From: Candidatus Woesearchaeota archaeon | Lineage (GTDB): Archaea > Nanobdellota > Nanobdellia > Woesearchaeales > JACPJR01 | Length of the DNA: 64,000 nt | Assembly: GCA_016187565.1 (NCBI GenBank) | Contig: JACPJR010000004.1 | Location: 1-64,000 of the forward strand | Reading direction: 5' to 3' | Shown here: piece by piece, positions 16,583-24,964 of the stretch | How positions within the stretch are numbered: position 1 is the first letter of the stretch | Layout: every line of letters begins with the position of its first letter | Notes under the pieces: generated by a model | Databases searched by the model: none | What the model was told of the DNA's origin: nothing | Seen by the model: only the letters and a program-made list of their open reading frames with translations | Program-made: the position numbers and the translations under genes

Positions 16583-17701
16583 ATGGCAAAACATCCATCT
16601 CCTTTCGGACCTTTTTCACAGAATCCGGTTATGCTCGGGTATGATACCCGTATCTTCAGAGCAGATAAGGATGTTGGGTTTGTGTTTCCACGAAGGAGAT
16701 TAATCACCTCAACGGGCTTTGCTTCTTTAGAGAGAATCCTCAAGACCATTACCTTCGGAGATACAATGGTTATCCATATGGGGGACTCCTCAACCTCAGG
16801 ATGGAACAGTAATACGGTGTATAAAGGTAACAAAGATCGAAGCGCACCTTTTTTTACCTACAAGACATACGCACAACTCGTCGAAGAACAAAGCGAGGTT
16901 ATCAGTCTCAATGCCGGAGTTCCTGGATATTCTAGTCTTCAGGGAAGAAAATATCTTGAACAACTCTTGAAGCAAGTTGCTGTTCACGGTATTGATGTTT
17001 CTTGGGTAACGTTTTATTTTGGAAATAATGATGCAACCTACAATAACCATGAAGATAAGGTCCGCTTGGAAAGGAAAAAACCAACTCCGCAACATGACGG
17101 TTCTCGGGTAAGTCTTGGAGATTACCACAGACATCTCCGAGATATGATTGAAACAACTCGTGATTATGGTGCAGAGCCAATGGTGATCATGCCTCTTGTT
17201 CATTATGATTGGGAACCGGGCATACGATCTATCCATTATAGAACAGAATTTGAGGAAGCATTAGGAAAATTAGAAAGAGACGTGTGGCAGGATGTACAAC
17301 GAGCGATAGAGGAATTTAGGGCAGGAAACTATGAACGAGCTCTGGAATTAGATAGAACTCTTCCAAGGATTAAGCCCCCCTATCAACAGGCATTGCGAGA
17401 CATCGCACACGAAATGGATGTTCCTATAATTGATGTGCAAGCAGCAATACCACGAACTGATAATGAAGCATATTTTGCGGATTATTGTCATCCGTTAGAG
17501 CCGGCAAATCAAATGATTGCCGATGCGTTCTTTGCAATAACAGGGATTGAAAAAGGACAGAGGAAAGAAAGAAAAGACAGCAGCACACCATTACGTTACC
17601 GAATATTCGAAGGAGGAATTCATGTCTTAGGGCATTTTTTTCGACACAGAAAAGACATTCAGCAGCAACAGCCCGACAGCAATATCTATACCTTATCCTA
17701 A
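16583..17701 (+). CDS. SGNH/GDSL-family hydrolase
   Basis: 372 residues. All four SGNH blocks are present: GDSS (nucleophile Ser69), SLNAGVPGYSS (Gly oxyanion region), FGNND (147-150) and DYCHP (Asp300, His303). Such enzymes hydrolyse esters or thioesters, or deacetylate carbohydrates. There is no signal peptide, so it is probably cytoplasmic. An insert at about 215-260 (EALGKLERDVWQDVQRAIEEFRAGNYERAL) is helical and TPR-like. The last 45 residues are basic and unrelated to the core. Divergent from TrmB with a shared palindrome; a TATA-like TTATTTTTATATG gives a leaderless ATG. Confidence 0.85.
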   Translation: MAKHPSPFGPFSQNPVMLGYDTRIFRADKDVGFVFPRRRLITSTGFASLERILKTITFGDTMVIHMGDSSTSGWNSNTVYKGNKDRSAPFFTYKTYAQLVEEQSEVISLNAGVPGYSSLQGRKYLEQLLKQVAVHGIDVSWVTFYFGNNDATYNNHEDKVRLERKKPTPQHDGSRVSLGDYHRHLRDMIETTRDYGAEPMVIMPLVHYDWEPGIRSIHYRTEFEEALGKLERDVWQDVQRAIEEFRAGNYERALELDRTLPRIKPPYQQALRDIAHEMDVPIIDVQAAIPRTDNEAYFADYCHPLEPANQMIADAFFAITGIEKGQRKERKDSSTPLRYRIFEGGIHVLGHFFRHRKDIQQQQPDSNIYTLS

Positions 17702-17864
17702 TTATTCATCGAGGACGTAGTCTTCATCGAGCATGGCAGATAAAATCGAGATAGGGCATGTTAAACTCTCCCGATAGGGAATGGAGTGCTAGTTTGTTAA
17801 AGAATTTAATGGGTTGCTACCTGAAAACAGAAAGATTTAAATATGATAATCATATTAATATGAA
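17702..17864. other. Intergenic region with no clear gene
   Basis: On the minus strand a 28-codon open stretch (stop TAA at about 17702) reads like a protein C-terminus ending DEDYVLDE but has no start codon and is closed upstream by TAG near 17789. It may be a gene remnant. The right part holds the toxin-antitoxin promoter (TATA AGATTTAAATATG at about 17831). Confidence 0.3.
17851..17862. promoter_or_regulatory. Palindromic operator of the AbrB/PIN toxin-antitoxin pair
   Basis: CATATTAATATG is a perfect 12-bp palindrome between the TATA box (about 17833-17842) and the antitoxin ATG at 17877. It lies over the predicted transcription start. AbrB-fold antitoxins normally repress their own operon from such sites. 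Confidence 0.55.
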
Positions 17865-17876
17865 TTGGTGGTAATT

Positions 17877-18134
17877 ATGGAATTTGAAATAACTACACTT
17901 GGAGAAAGGGGACAAGTGGTAATCCCTCAATCATTTAGAGATTATATGAACGTCCATAAAGGAGATAAATTTATGGTATTACAAAGAGGAGAACTGCTTG
18001 TACTCAAAAAAATACGTGCCCCCAGCATGGAAGACTTTGATAACATGTTAAAGAAAACTCAGGCTCATGCAAAGAAACATGCCTTGACAGAGAAAGATCT
18101 ACAAGAAGCAATAAAAAAGGCACGTAACAAATGA
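17877..18134 (+). CDS. vapB: AbrB/SpoVT-domain antitoxin
   Basis: 85 residues from ATG 17877, chosen because GGTGG lies at SD distance; the in-frame start at 17865 precedes the SD. The N-terminal 45 residues form a swapped-hairpin AbrB/MazE-type DNA-binding domain (TLGERGQVVIPQSFRDYMNV then KGDKFMVL). The C-terminal helical tail (SMEDFDNMLKKTQAHAKK) probably wraps the toxin. The stop codon overlaps the start of the PIN toxin (ATGA), which implies translational coupling. This is a type II antitoxin that should neutralise the RNase and repress the operon. Confidence 0.85.
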   Translation: MEFEITTLGERGQVVIPQSFRDYMNVHKGDKFMVLQRGELLVLKKIRAPSMEDFDNMLKKTQAHAKKHALTEKDLQEAIKKARNK

Positions 18135-18538
18135 GAGTTGTTTTAGACACGAATGTCTTTGTTTCTGGCATTCATTGGGCCGGTTCATCAGAAAAAATTT
18201 TGCGAGCATGGATGAACAAAGAGTTTGAATTAGTATCCTCTTTGCCAATAATCGAGGAATTAGTAAGAGTTTTAATGTGTTTTAAAGTGCCGCTTGATCC
18301 AGATGATATTTCTTGGTGGGAAAGTTTGATATTGGAGAAAGTAATTATTGCTATTCCTACCGAAAAAATTAATGTTGTAACCGACCCCGATGATAATAAA
18401 TTTGTTGAAGCAGCGTTGGAAGGAAGGGCTGAATATATTGTAAGCCAAGATAAACATTTATTGATTTTGAAGGAGTATAGGGGAATTAAAATCATTCATC
18501 CAAATGAATTCTTGAAGATATTAAAACGAAGAAGGTGA
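18131..18538 (+). CDS. vapC: PIN-domain toxin (VapC-like, COG1569 type)
   Basis: 135 residues. The first acidic residue of the PIN site is in VVLDTNVFVSG, another in IIEELVRVL, and the third and fourth in TDPDDNKFVEAALEG and VSQDKHLL. These form the Mg-dependent RNase centre. It overlaps the antitoxin stop by four nucleotides. COG1569-type PIN proteins are annotated as putative toxins. The downstream thiD begins only nine nucleotides after its stop, so the toxin-antitoxin pair and thiD appear to share a transcript. Confidence 0.85.
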   Translation: MRVVLDTNVFVSGIHWAGSSEKILRAWMNKEFELVSSLPIIEELVRVLMCFKVPLDPDDISWWESLILEKVIIAIPTEKINVVTDPDDNKFVEAALEGRAEYIVSQDKHLLILKEYRGIKIIHPNEFLKILKRRR

Positions 18539-18547
18539 GGAGTTACT

Positions 18548-19363
18548 ATGAACAAGGATATTCCAAAGGCATTGACCATTGCAGGTTCTGATTCTGGTGG
18601 TGGGGCTGGCATTCAAGCGGATTTGAAGACCTTTGCCATGCTCGGTGTGCATGGATCGTGTGTCATTACCGCATTAACTGCACAAAACACCAGAGAGGTA
18701 ACTGCTGTTCATAATATTCCCCTCGAGATGATTACTGCACAGCTTGATGCAGTTATGGTAGATATTGGAGCAGACGCTGTGAAGATAGGTATGCTCTCGA
18801 ATGCAGCGATTATTACAACGGTTGTTGCAGGATTGCAGAAACACCACCTGAAAAATATTATTGTAGACCCGGTTATGATTGCTGCTAGTGGAGCGAAACT
18901 CTTGGAGGATCAAGCCATTGCTACATTGAAGCGTGAACTTATCCCTCATGCAGCGTTGATTACTCCCAATATTCCTGAAGCTGAAATTTTAGTTGGCCAT
19001 CCTCTGAAGACCCCGAAGGCAATAGAAGAGGCAGGCAAAGAACTTCTTTGTCTTGGGTGTGCTGCAGTGCTTATCAAAGGAGGACATGCCACGACAAATA
19101 CCACAACAAACGATGTTAAAGATTATTTTTTTGATGGCACTGACCTTCATGTCTTCACTAACAAACGGTTTGCAAAAGAAGGACATGGCACGGGTTGTAC
19201 GTTATCGTCAGCCATTACCGCTTACCTCGCAAGAGGTATGACTATGAAAGATGCAGTTCAGCATGCAATTGCGTATGTCCACGGTGCAATCAAACACGGT
19301 TATAAGGTAGGTGCCTGTAACTATGTGCTGGATCATGGCTGGCAACAGAAAAAAGCGTCATAA
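18548..19363 (+). CDS. thiD: Hydroxymethylpyrimidine / HMP-phosphate kinase ThiD
   Basis: 271 residues. The ribokinase-fold signature is clear: AGSDSGGGAGIQADLKTF at the N-terminus, then VDPVMIAASGAKLL, the substrate-lid segment TPNIPEAEIL, KGGHA, and the anion-hole and catalytic Asp segment GHGTGCTLSSAI. ThiD phosphorylates HMP to HMP-P and HMP-PP for condensation by ThiE, encoded at 27461. An SD (GAGGAG) precedes the ATG. It is separated from the main thiamine operon and sits directly behind the AbrB/PIN pair, with no promoter of its own visible. There is no C-terminal ThiN domain, which many archaeal ThiD proteins carry. Confidence 0.95.
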   Translation: MNKDIPKALTIAGSDSGGGAGIQADLKTFAMLGVHGSCVITALTAQNTREVTAVHNIPLEMITAQLDAVMVDIGADAVKIGMLSNAAIITTVVAGLQKHHLKNIIVDPVMIAASGAKLLEDQAIATLKRELIPHAALITPNIPEAEILVGHPLKTPKAIEEAGKELLCLGCAAVLIKGGHATTNTTTNDVKDYFFDGTDLHVFTNKRFAKEGHGTGCTLSSAITAYLARGMTMKDAVQHAIAYVHGAIKHGYKVGACNYVLDHGWQQKKAS

Positions 19364-19385
19364 GAATGTCATAAAGAGAGCAGTG

Positions 19386-20030
19386 TTATTGTGGTGAAGA
19401 ATTCTTGGCATACACACAGATCCAGGCTGGTTTTTTCCCTCCAGCTCTGTGCCCCGTTAGCACAGTATCCAAAACTCTTTCTGCATGGAGTATGGTAAAC
19501 CCAGTTGATTCAAGCAGTTCTTTTAGCTCATCAATGGTAAAGAAGCTGAAGAACCTTTTTCCGATCTTGTCAGGCAGCATCATTTCTCCCTTCCCTTCTT
19601 TAACCGAAACAAATAACAGCCCGTCTTTTTTGAGTAATCTTTTCCATTCAGTAAGTGCTCGTGCAACATCGTTCTTTGGTAGATGGAGAAGAGAGGCACA
19701 TGCCCAGATACCATCATATTGTGCAGAGGGCAAATTTGTCTCTCGCATATCTCTAACCCATAATTGAACACTCGGATATGCACCTTGTAATTTTTTCTTG
19801 CATTCCTCGATTGTTTTTTTAGAATAATCAATGCCATCAACGACAAATCCTCTTTTGAGAAATTCTTGAATGTCCCTTCCACCACCACAACCAACATCGA
19901 GAATATTTTTACCCTTAAGTTCTTGAGCAAACCGTTCAATTTGTGTTTTCCAATTATAGGTAAAGCTCTTTTGCATATGCCATGCAACACCATGCTCATA
20001 ATTGTTGTGCGTTTCTCGGTAGGTATCCAT
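19386..20030 (-). CDS. Class I SAM-dependent methyltransferase
   Basis: 214 residues. The SAM-binding motif I ILDVGCGGGRDIQEF is at about residues 41-55, followed by the acidic motif VDGIDYSKKTIEECKKK and motif IV YDGIWACASLLHLPK, as in Methyltransf_11/25 family enzymes. The substrate cannot be predicted. The gene is convergent with thiD, 22 nt apart. An 8-bp inverted repeat (AAACTGAA / TTCAGTTT, 20042-20067) lies just upstream of its start. Confidence 0.85.
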   Translation of the reverse strand: MDTYRETHNNYEHGVAWHMQKSFTYNWKTQIERFAQELKGKNILDVGCGGGRDIQEFLKRGFVVDGIDYSKKTIEECKKKLQGAYPSVQLWVRDMRETNLPSAQYDGIWACASLLHLPKNDVARALTEWKRLLKKDGLLFVSVKEGKGEMMLPDKIGKRFFSFFTIDELKELLESTGFTILHAERVLDTVLTGHRAGGKKPAWICVYAKNSSPQ

Positions 20031-20041
20031 TTGCTTGGGAA

Positions 20042-20067
20042 AAACTGAATAGGGGTACGTTCAGTTT
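20042..20067. repeat. Inverted repeat upstream of the methyltransferase gene
   Basis: AAACTGAA and TTCAGTTT are separated by 10 nt and lie 12-37 nt before the methyltransferase ATG. It could be an operator. No regulator is assigned. Confidence 0.35.
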
Positions 20068-20183
20068 GGTCTTTCTTCTATGATCTTACCAATACCATGT
20101 ATAAAAAGATTATGGCGTTGTGAAAGGCTATCTCAAGAAGATGATTCATAAATTATTTAAAGATAAGGAGGTAACTCGCTCTT

Positions 20184-21140
20184 ATGCAATATCTTTCGTA
20201 TCTGATGATGTATGTCTTGTACTTTGCAGTCATCATTATTGTTTCTGTCTATGTCTACAAATCACGGAAGATCATCGATGAAATGCACGGTATGATGATC
20301 GGCATGACCTTAGGCATGCTCACGGGTTTAATAACCGCAACACTCTTTCTCATACCAACAGGCAATTTTCTGTATGGCGTTATTATTGGGAGTATCGTTG
20401 GACTTCTGTTTGGGATACCTTTTGGCAAGCTTGGTGGACATCTGGGGATCATGGAAGGCATTATCGCTGGTCCTATGGGCGGTATGATGGGTGCTATGCT
20501 GGGACAGATGGTACGTCCGTTTAGTATCGAAATATTTATCCCGTTCTTTACCCTTGTCTTTTTACTTACCGTCGTAGGTATTACCTATGCCGTCAATTGT
20601 CGGCTGAACATCCATAATGGAGGAGAGCATACACAACAGCATCGAAACGATATTCTTCCAAGGAAATTGCTTTTGCTGTGGTCATTCATAACGCTGTTCT
20701 TATTAATAGCGAGCATTGTTCTGCCGTTTTCACTAGAACCCAACAAAAAAACATCTCCAAGTGTTACTGACTTACTGGCAAAAACTTCGGAAAAGGACAA
20801 TAACACTGGTCAATTGCCATCGTATCTCCAAGAGTTAATGAAAGAGGAGCGACAAGAGGCAATTATAAGGGGGGATTATCAAGAGATTGATCTTCGTATT
20901 GGTGCATCAAAATATTCGCCGAATGTTATTGTTGCAATAAAAGGAATTCCCTTAAAAATAAATCTGTATGCTGATGAAAATGCAGGCTGTACCAGAGAAA
21001 TTGTCTTTCCTGACTTTAATGTCGATAAGATAGTTCCTGCTGGCGGGAAAGAATCTATAGAGATTATGCCACAGGAAGCAGGAGAGTTTCCCTTTCGGTG
21101 TTCGATGGATATGGTCAGAGGGAAATTAATAATACAATAA
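20184..21140 (+). CDS. Membrane protein with C-terminal cupredoxin domain
   Basis: 318 residues. Five to six hydrophobic segments rich in Gly and Met occupy residues 1-135 (EMHGMMIGMTLGMLTG, GPMGGMMGAMLGQM), with a further helix at about 168-190. The last 90 residues form a cupredoxin-like beta domain: LRIGASKYSPNVIVAIKG, DENAGCTREIVFPDF, and the copper-loop-like GEFPFRCSMDMVRG with Cys and Met ligand candidates. Such Cupredoxin_1 domains accompany heavy-metal membrane proteins. The TauE/SafE exporter and the Met-rich peptide nearby support copper or other soft-metal handling, which is inference. Confidence 0.7.
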   Translation: MQYLSYLMMYVLYFAVIIIVSVYVYKSRKIIDEMHGMMIGMTLGMLTGLITATLFLIPTGNFLYGVIIGSIVGLLFGIPFGKLGGHLGIMEGIIAGPMGGMMGAMLGQMVRPFSIEIFIPFFTLVFLLTVVGITYAVNCRLNIHNGGEHTQQHRNDILPRKLLLLWSFITLFLLIASIVLPFSLEPNKKTSPSVTDLLAKTSEKDNNTGQLPSYLQELMKEERQEAIIRGDYQEIDLRIGASKYSPNVIVAIKGIPLKINLYADENAGCTREIVFPDFNVDKIVPAGGKESIEIMPQEAGEFPFRCSMDMVRGKLIIQ

Positions 21141-21186
21141 GTTTTTACGAGGATAAGTTTTATTTCAAACCTGTTTTTGAGCGAGG

Positions 21187-21933
21187 TTAAAATAACAACA
21201 GTTTAATACCAAAAATAATAACGAATACCACCAGTAACTGTTTCACCCATTGATCACCTTTTTTAAGCACAGCATGAGAACCAATATACCCACCAATAGC
21301 CATGCCGATAAGTAATATTACGCCGAAGGTATAGTTGATAAGATCATGCGATGCAAAGAGTATTAGTGATGATACCGCCAGTACCATTCCCGGGATGATG
21401 TTGGTTGCAAGTACTTCTACGACGGTAAGCCCAAGGAAAAAAGTTAACACATAAACGTACATGGGACCAGTTCCTTGACCAAAGAATCCAGAGAAAATCG
21501 TGATGCCCAAGTACATAATGAAGCCAATGATCCTCTTCGATGTGCTTGGTTTTATTGATTTTATACCAAGATCTTTCCTTAAAAAAAGAAATGGTAATAC
21601 CGCGAGTATAAGTATCCCAATAATCGTTTCAAGAAGTTGTGGGTCAATGGTTAGTAACAGATTTGCACCAATTAAAGCCCCTCCCAAGGCTATGACTGAG
21701 AGGAGTGGTACATATTTCCAGACAATCTTTTTTGTTTTCCAAAATTGGTATAATGCAGCACATCGTTGACCAAGGCTTCCAAATCTATCAGTTGCTATCG
21801 CTATTTGTGGAGGAAGGCCAAGAAAAAGTAATGAGGGAACAGAAATTAAACCCCCGGCTCCAACGATTGAATCGAAAAATCCTGTTACTATGCCTATGAG
21901 AAGAACAACCATGAACAACACTATCTCTGCCAT
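21187..21933 (-). CDS. TauE/SafE-family membrane exporter
   Basis: 248 residues with about eight hydrophobic helices. The N-terminal repeat contains GIVTGFFDSIVGAGGLISVPSL and the second half FSGFFGQGTGPMYVYVLTFFLG, the duplicated motifs of the TauE/SafE (DUF81) family. Members export sulfite, sulfoacetate or other organosulfur anions, and some accompany copper-handling genes. It is convergent with the cupredoxin membrane protein gene. The substrate is not predictable from sequence alone. Confidence 0.87.
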   Translation of the reverse strand: MAEIVLFMVVLLIGIVTGFFDSIVGAGGLISVPSLLFLGLPPQIAIATDRFGSLGQRCAALYQFWKTKKIVWKYVPLLSVIALGGALIGANLLLTIDPQLLETIIGILILAVLPFLFLRKDLGIKSIKPSTSKRIIGFIMYLGITIFSGFFGQGTGPMYVYVLTFFLGLTVVEVLATNIIPGMVLAVSSLILFASHDLINYTFGVILLIGMAIGGYIGSHAVLKKGDQWVKQLLVVFVIIFGIKLLLF

Positions 21934-22078
21934 GAGTAAGGATGATGGTAAGCAAATTATAATTCTTTTGGTTGGAGTTCATAGTTGAAACGAAATGTTT
22001 ATAACAAAAAGGATATTGTACGATCTACTTCAAAATATAAACCAGACAGACTTTTTTTGAGAGCAGGGGACCGATACG

Positions 22079-23065
22079 ATGTATGCAATAGTGGTCAAAA
22101 ATATAACAAAGAAGTTTAATGCATTAGTTGCTGTTGATAATCTCTCGTTTAGTATCAAGTACGGTGAGATTTTTGGTTTACTTGGTCCTAATGGGGCGGG
22201 TAAAACAACAACGATCTCAATGATGGCAACAATGCTCGAACCTACGTCGGGTACGGCTCTTGTGAACGGATTTGATATAATCCATGACCCAGCGAATGTA
22301 AGAAGATCAATTGGTATTGTCTTTCAAGATCAAAGCTTGGATGAGGAACTTACTGCATATGAAAACATGGATTTTCATGGGAGATTGTATCGTGTACCCA
22401 ACAGAGTACGAGAGAAAAAAATACACGAACTTCTGCAACTTGTTGAACTCAGTGAAAGAAAAGAATCTCTCGTTAAAACGTTCTCCGGAGGAATGAGGCG
22501 GCGTTTAGAAATAGCAAGAGGATTGTTGCATGAACCAAAGGTTCTCTTTCTTGATGAACCTACCCTTGGATTAGATCCACAGACCAGAAATCATCTATGG
22601 GAGTACATCAAGCGATTGAATCAGGAGAAAAATATTACGATTATTCTCACCACCCACTATATGGAAGAGGCAGATAAGCTTTGTCATACGGTTGCAATCA
22701 TCGACAAAGGAGAAATTAAAGCCCTCGATAGCCCTATTGCGCTCAAAAACACCATTGGCGGTGATGTTATTACTCTTGAAACACCTCATGCAGATCAGAT
22801 GCAATCTCTGGTAGGTTCGTTTTCCTGGGTTCACGAAGTTAAGGTTCATAATGGTTCTGTGAGCATAACCCTAGAGAGCGCTGAGAAACATATCGCAGAG
22901 ATTGTTAACATCGCAAACAGCAATAACCTTTTAATTCAAACAATAGCTATTCATAAGCCCACACTGGAGGATGTTTTTCTCCATTTTACCGGGAAGACTA
23001 TTCGGGAGGAAGAGGCTACGGTAAAAGACCACATGCGGCTGACAAAAAAAATTTGGGGACGATAA
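22079..23065 (+). CDS. ABC-2 type exporter, ATP-binding subunit
   Basis: 328 residues. Walker A GPNGAGKTT, Q-loop VFQDQSLDEELTAYEN, signature FSGGMRRR, Walker B VLFLDEPT and the switch TTHYMEEAD are all present. The DrrA-like C-terminal extension (about residues 220-310) is typical of DrrA/CcmA-type exporters for drugs, lipids or polysaccharides. The permease gene begins two nucleotides after the stop. The two form a transporter at the cytoplasmic membrane. Confidence 0.93.
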   Translation: MYAIVVKNITKKFNALVAVDNLSFSIKYGEIFGLLGPNGAGKTTTISMMATMLEPTSGTALVNGFDIIHDPANVRRSIGIVFQDQSLDEELTAYENMDFHGRLYRVPNRVREKKIHELLQLVELSERKESLVKTFSGGMRRRLEIARGLLHEPKVLFLDEPTLGLDPQTRNHLWEYIKRLNQEKNITIILTTHYMEEADKLCHTVAIIDKGEIKALDSPIALKNTIGGDVITLETPHADQMQSLVGSFSWVHEVKVHNGSVSITLESAEKHIAEIVNIANSNNLLIQTIAIHKPTLEDVFLHFTGKTIREEEATVKDHMRLTKKIWGR

Positions 23066-23066
23066 T

Positions 23067-23816
23067 ATGGATATTATCTACACGATCTGGTTGAGAAACA
23101 TCAAACGCTATCTTCGTTCTAAAAGTAGAATTATCGGCAGCTTAGGCATGCCATTGGTCTTTTTATTCATTCTTGGTTTTGGACTCAATGCAGTGATAAC
23201 TATTCCTGGTTTTGAACAAGGGTATGTCGGATTTATTGTTCCAGGGATTATTTCGATGAGTGTTTTGTTCACCTCTATTTTTTCTGGGATCCAAATCATC
23301 TGGGATAAACAGTTTGGGTTTCTTAAGGAGACACTAGTTGCTCCTGTTTCTCGCTTTGAAATTGTTTTAGGTCAAACACTTGGTGGAGCAACAGCATCAT
23401 TTATCCAAGGAATGATTATTCTCATCATTTCGCTCTTTATAGGTCTAGAAGATATCAGCATGTATGGATTTTTAATTGCTTTTGGATTTATGATCCTTAT
23501 TGGACTTGCCTTTACCGCACTTGGCATTGCAATTGCATCAAAAATGGAGGACATGCATGGATTCCATCTGATTATGAACTTTATGGTCTTCCCACTCTTT
23601 GGGCTTTCCGGTGCCATCTTTCCTCTCGATAGCCTTCCTGGAGTGTTGAAATTCCTTGCCATGATAGATCCTTTAACCTATGGCGTTGAGGGAATACGGT
23701 ATGGCCTCCTTGGTTCGTCTTCAATAAATCCATTGCTCAGCTTTCTTGTCCTCGGAGGATTTACTCTGGCGATGGTCATCGTTGGAGCTTTGTTCTTTAG
23801 AAAAATAAGGATATAA
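23067..23816 (+). CDS. ABC-2 type exporter, permease subunit
   Basis: 249 residues with six hydrophobic segments. The ABC-2 signature region GLSGAIFPLDSLPGVLKFLAMIDPLTYGVEGIR matches the C-terminal half of DrrB/NodJ-like permeases in family position, with the conserved YGVEGIR. It starts two nucleotides after the ATPase gene and is surely its partner. The cargo is unknown. Confidence 0.9.
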   Translation: MDIIYTIWLRNIKRYLRSKSRIIGSLGMPLVFLFILGFGLNAVITIPGFEQGYVGFIVPGIISMSVLFTSIFSGIQIIWDKQFGFLKETLVAPVSRFEIVLGQTLGGATASFIQGMIILIISLFIGLEDISMYGFLIAFGFMILIGLAFTALGIAIASKMEDMHGFHLIMNFMVFPLFGLSGAIFPLDSLPGVLKFLAMIDPLTYGVEGIRYGLLGSSSINPLLSFLVLGGFTLAMVIVGALFFRKIRI

Positions 23817-23916
23817 CCCTACGGACGAGAAACAACTAAAGGAGCAGAAAATCGTAGGATTTATATACCTGATCTTGTTGATTGTCAGTAGCTAGTTTGA
23901 TGATAAAAGAGGTGGA

Positions 23917-24252
23917 ATGATGAAAGAGAATAATTTGATCGTCTGGGTAATTCTTGCTTTGCTTGTTGGTGGAGTTATTGGATTTTTGATCGGTAAAAGT
24001 AGTCAATCTTACTCGCCAGCGTACATGCAAGAAACAGCGTCGATGATGAACGAGAAAGGCCAGTCCATGATGCAGATGGGTAATATGATGATGAGCATGG
24101 GACAAATGATGCAACAGAAAGGAATGAGTTATAATGATACTGAGATGATGCAACAAGGGAAGGAACTTGAGGATAGCGGTTTAATAATGAAAGATACGGC
24201 TAATTCCATGATGGAAAGAAGCGGTAGTATGATGGACATGATGCAACAATAA
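23917..24252 (+). CDS. Met-rich membrane-anchored small protein
   Basis: 111 residues, 24 of them Met. One N-terminal transmembrane helix (about residues 8-27) is followed by a helical tail in which Met occurs as repeated pairs and triplets (SMMQMGNMMMSMGQMM). Two adjacent ATGs give alternative starts at 23917 or 23920, after the SD-like GAGGTGGA. TATA ATTTATATAC lies about 55 nt upstream. Met clusters of this kind can bind Cu(I) or Ag(I), and a cupredoxin membrane protein lies upstream, so a metal role is proposed. No named family was recognised. Confidence 0.65.
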   Translation: MMKENNLIVWVILALLVGGVIGFLIGKSSQSYSPAYMQETASMMNEKGQSMMQMGNMMMSMGQMMQQKGMSYNDTEMMQQGKELEDSGLIMKDTANSMMERSGSMMDMMQQ

Positions 24253-24268
24253 GAGTAGAGATGAGGGA

Positions 24269-24489
24269 TTAATGGCTGTTATACAGTACCAATGGTATCT
24301 CTGGTGGCATTTGTGGAAATGTTTTGAGTGTTTCAGGCATGCCAAAGCCACCATCCCTCTTATTTTCTCGCATCATTAATGCGTAGTTATCAAAAGAGGT
24401 TTCGGTGGTGCTGTCGGATGTGCCCTTATCTCTTCCAATCCCAATGAAATAGACTAAGTCAGGAAGGCTATCACCGAATAAGATCTCTC
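24269..24489 (-). pseudogene. Start-less reading frame continuing the 24471 gene in another frame
   Basis: About 73 codons are open to TAA 24269-24271, with no initiation codon before an internal ATG pair. The frame begins in the overlap with the end of the upstream gene and contains PDLVYFIGIGRDKG. This resembles GHIYFVGIGDAGF in that gene, so the two look like tandem copies of one domain separated by a frameshift. It may be the broken C-terminal half, a programmed frameshift product or a sequence error. Confidence 0.5.
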
Positions 24490-24947
24490 ATCCACCGAGG
24501 AATTATTGACAACGGGATTCTTCCCGGATGCTCGTCATGTGACTCACCACGGGACCTGGCTCTAGGAGGTTGAACAGGAGACTCAGCTCGAGCAGGCGTT
24601 TCAGGTTCCTGCAAGTCTCTCCATGCAAAATCGACTACTTGGTCTATGCCGTTCCTAGTAAAGGTTACCGAAGGGATACGATCGTTATCAGGACGATAAT
24701 CAAACATGTTCCGTAGGTATCCTTCATCCAACATATAAGCGCTTTGAGGAGTCATTCCTACTACAGGATCTGCTAGTGCCCTAACCCTGACACCCTCTAG
24801 CATCAATTGTTGTCTTCGTGAATCGACCCTGAAACCAGCATCACCTATGCCTACGAAATAAATATGTCCCACACGAACACCGTACAATGCTTTTTGTTCA
24901 GTCATGTGATGAGTAAACGCATGGATCTTTAAAAATCCTGCTCTCAA
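24471..24947 (-). CDS. Hypothetical protein, probably frameshifted at its C-terminus
   Basis: 158 residues, family not recognised. It has a beta-rich N-terminal stretch (YGVRVGHIYFVGIGDAGF), a middle with MLDEGYLRNMFDYRPDND, and a proline/arginine-rich linker (PARAESPVQPPRARSRG). It stops at TGA 24471-24473. The next frame stays open for a further 73 codons and repeats the YF(V/I)GIG motif, which points to a frameshift in a two-domain protein. It follows the gene at 24965 with a 17-nt gap. Confidence 0.55.
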   Translation of the reverse strand: MRAGFLKIHAFTHHMTEQKALYGVRVGHIYFVGIGDAGFRVDSRRQQLMLEGVRVRALADPVVGMTPQSAYMLDEGYLRNMFDYRPDNDRIPSVTFTRNGIDQVVDFAWRDLQEPETPARAESPVQPPRARSRGESHDEHPGRIPLSIIPRWMRDLIR

Positions 24948-24964
24948 GAAAAATAAAACAATGA

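Noticed and set aside
17702-17790. 28-codon C-terminus-like frame on the minus strand
   Set aside because: It has no start codon and is closed upstream by a stop; kept only as a possible remnant, not called as a gene.
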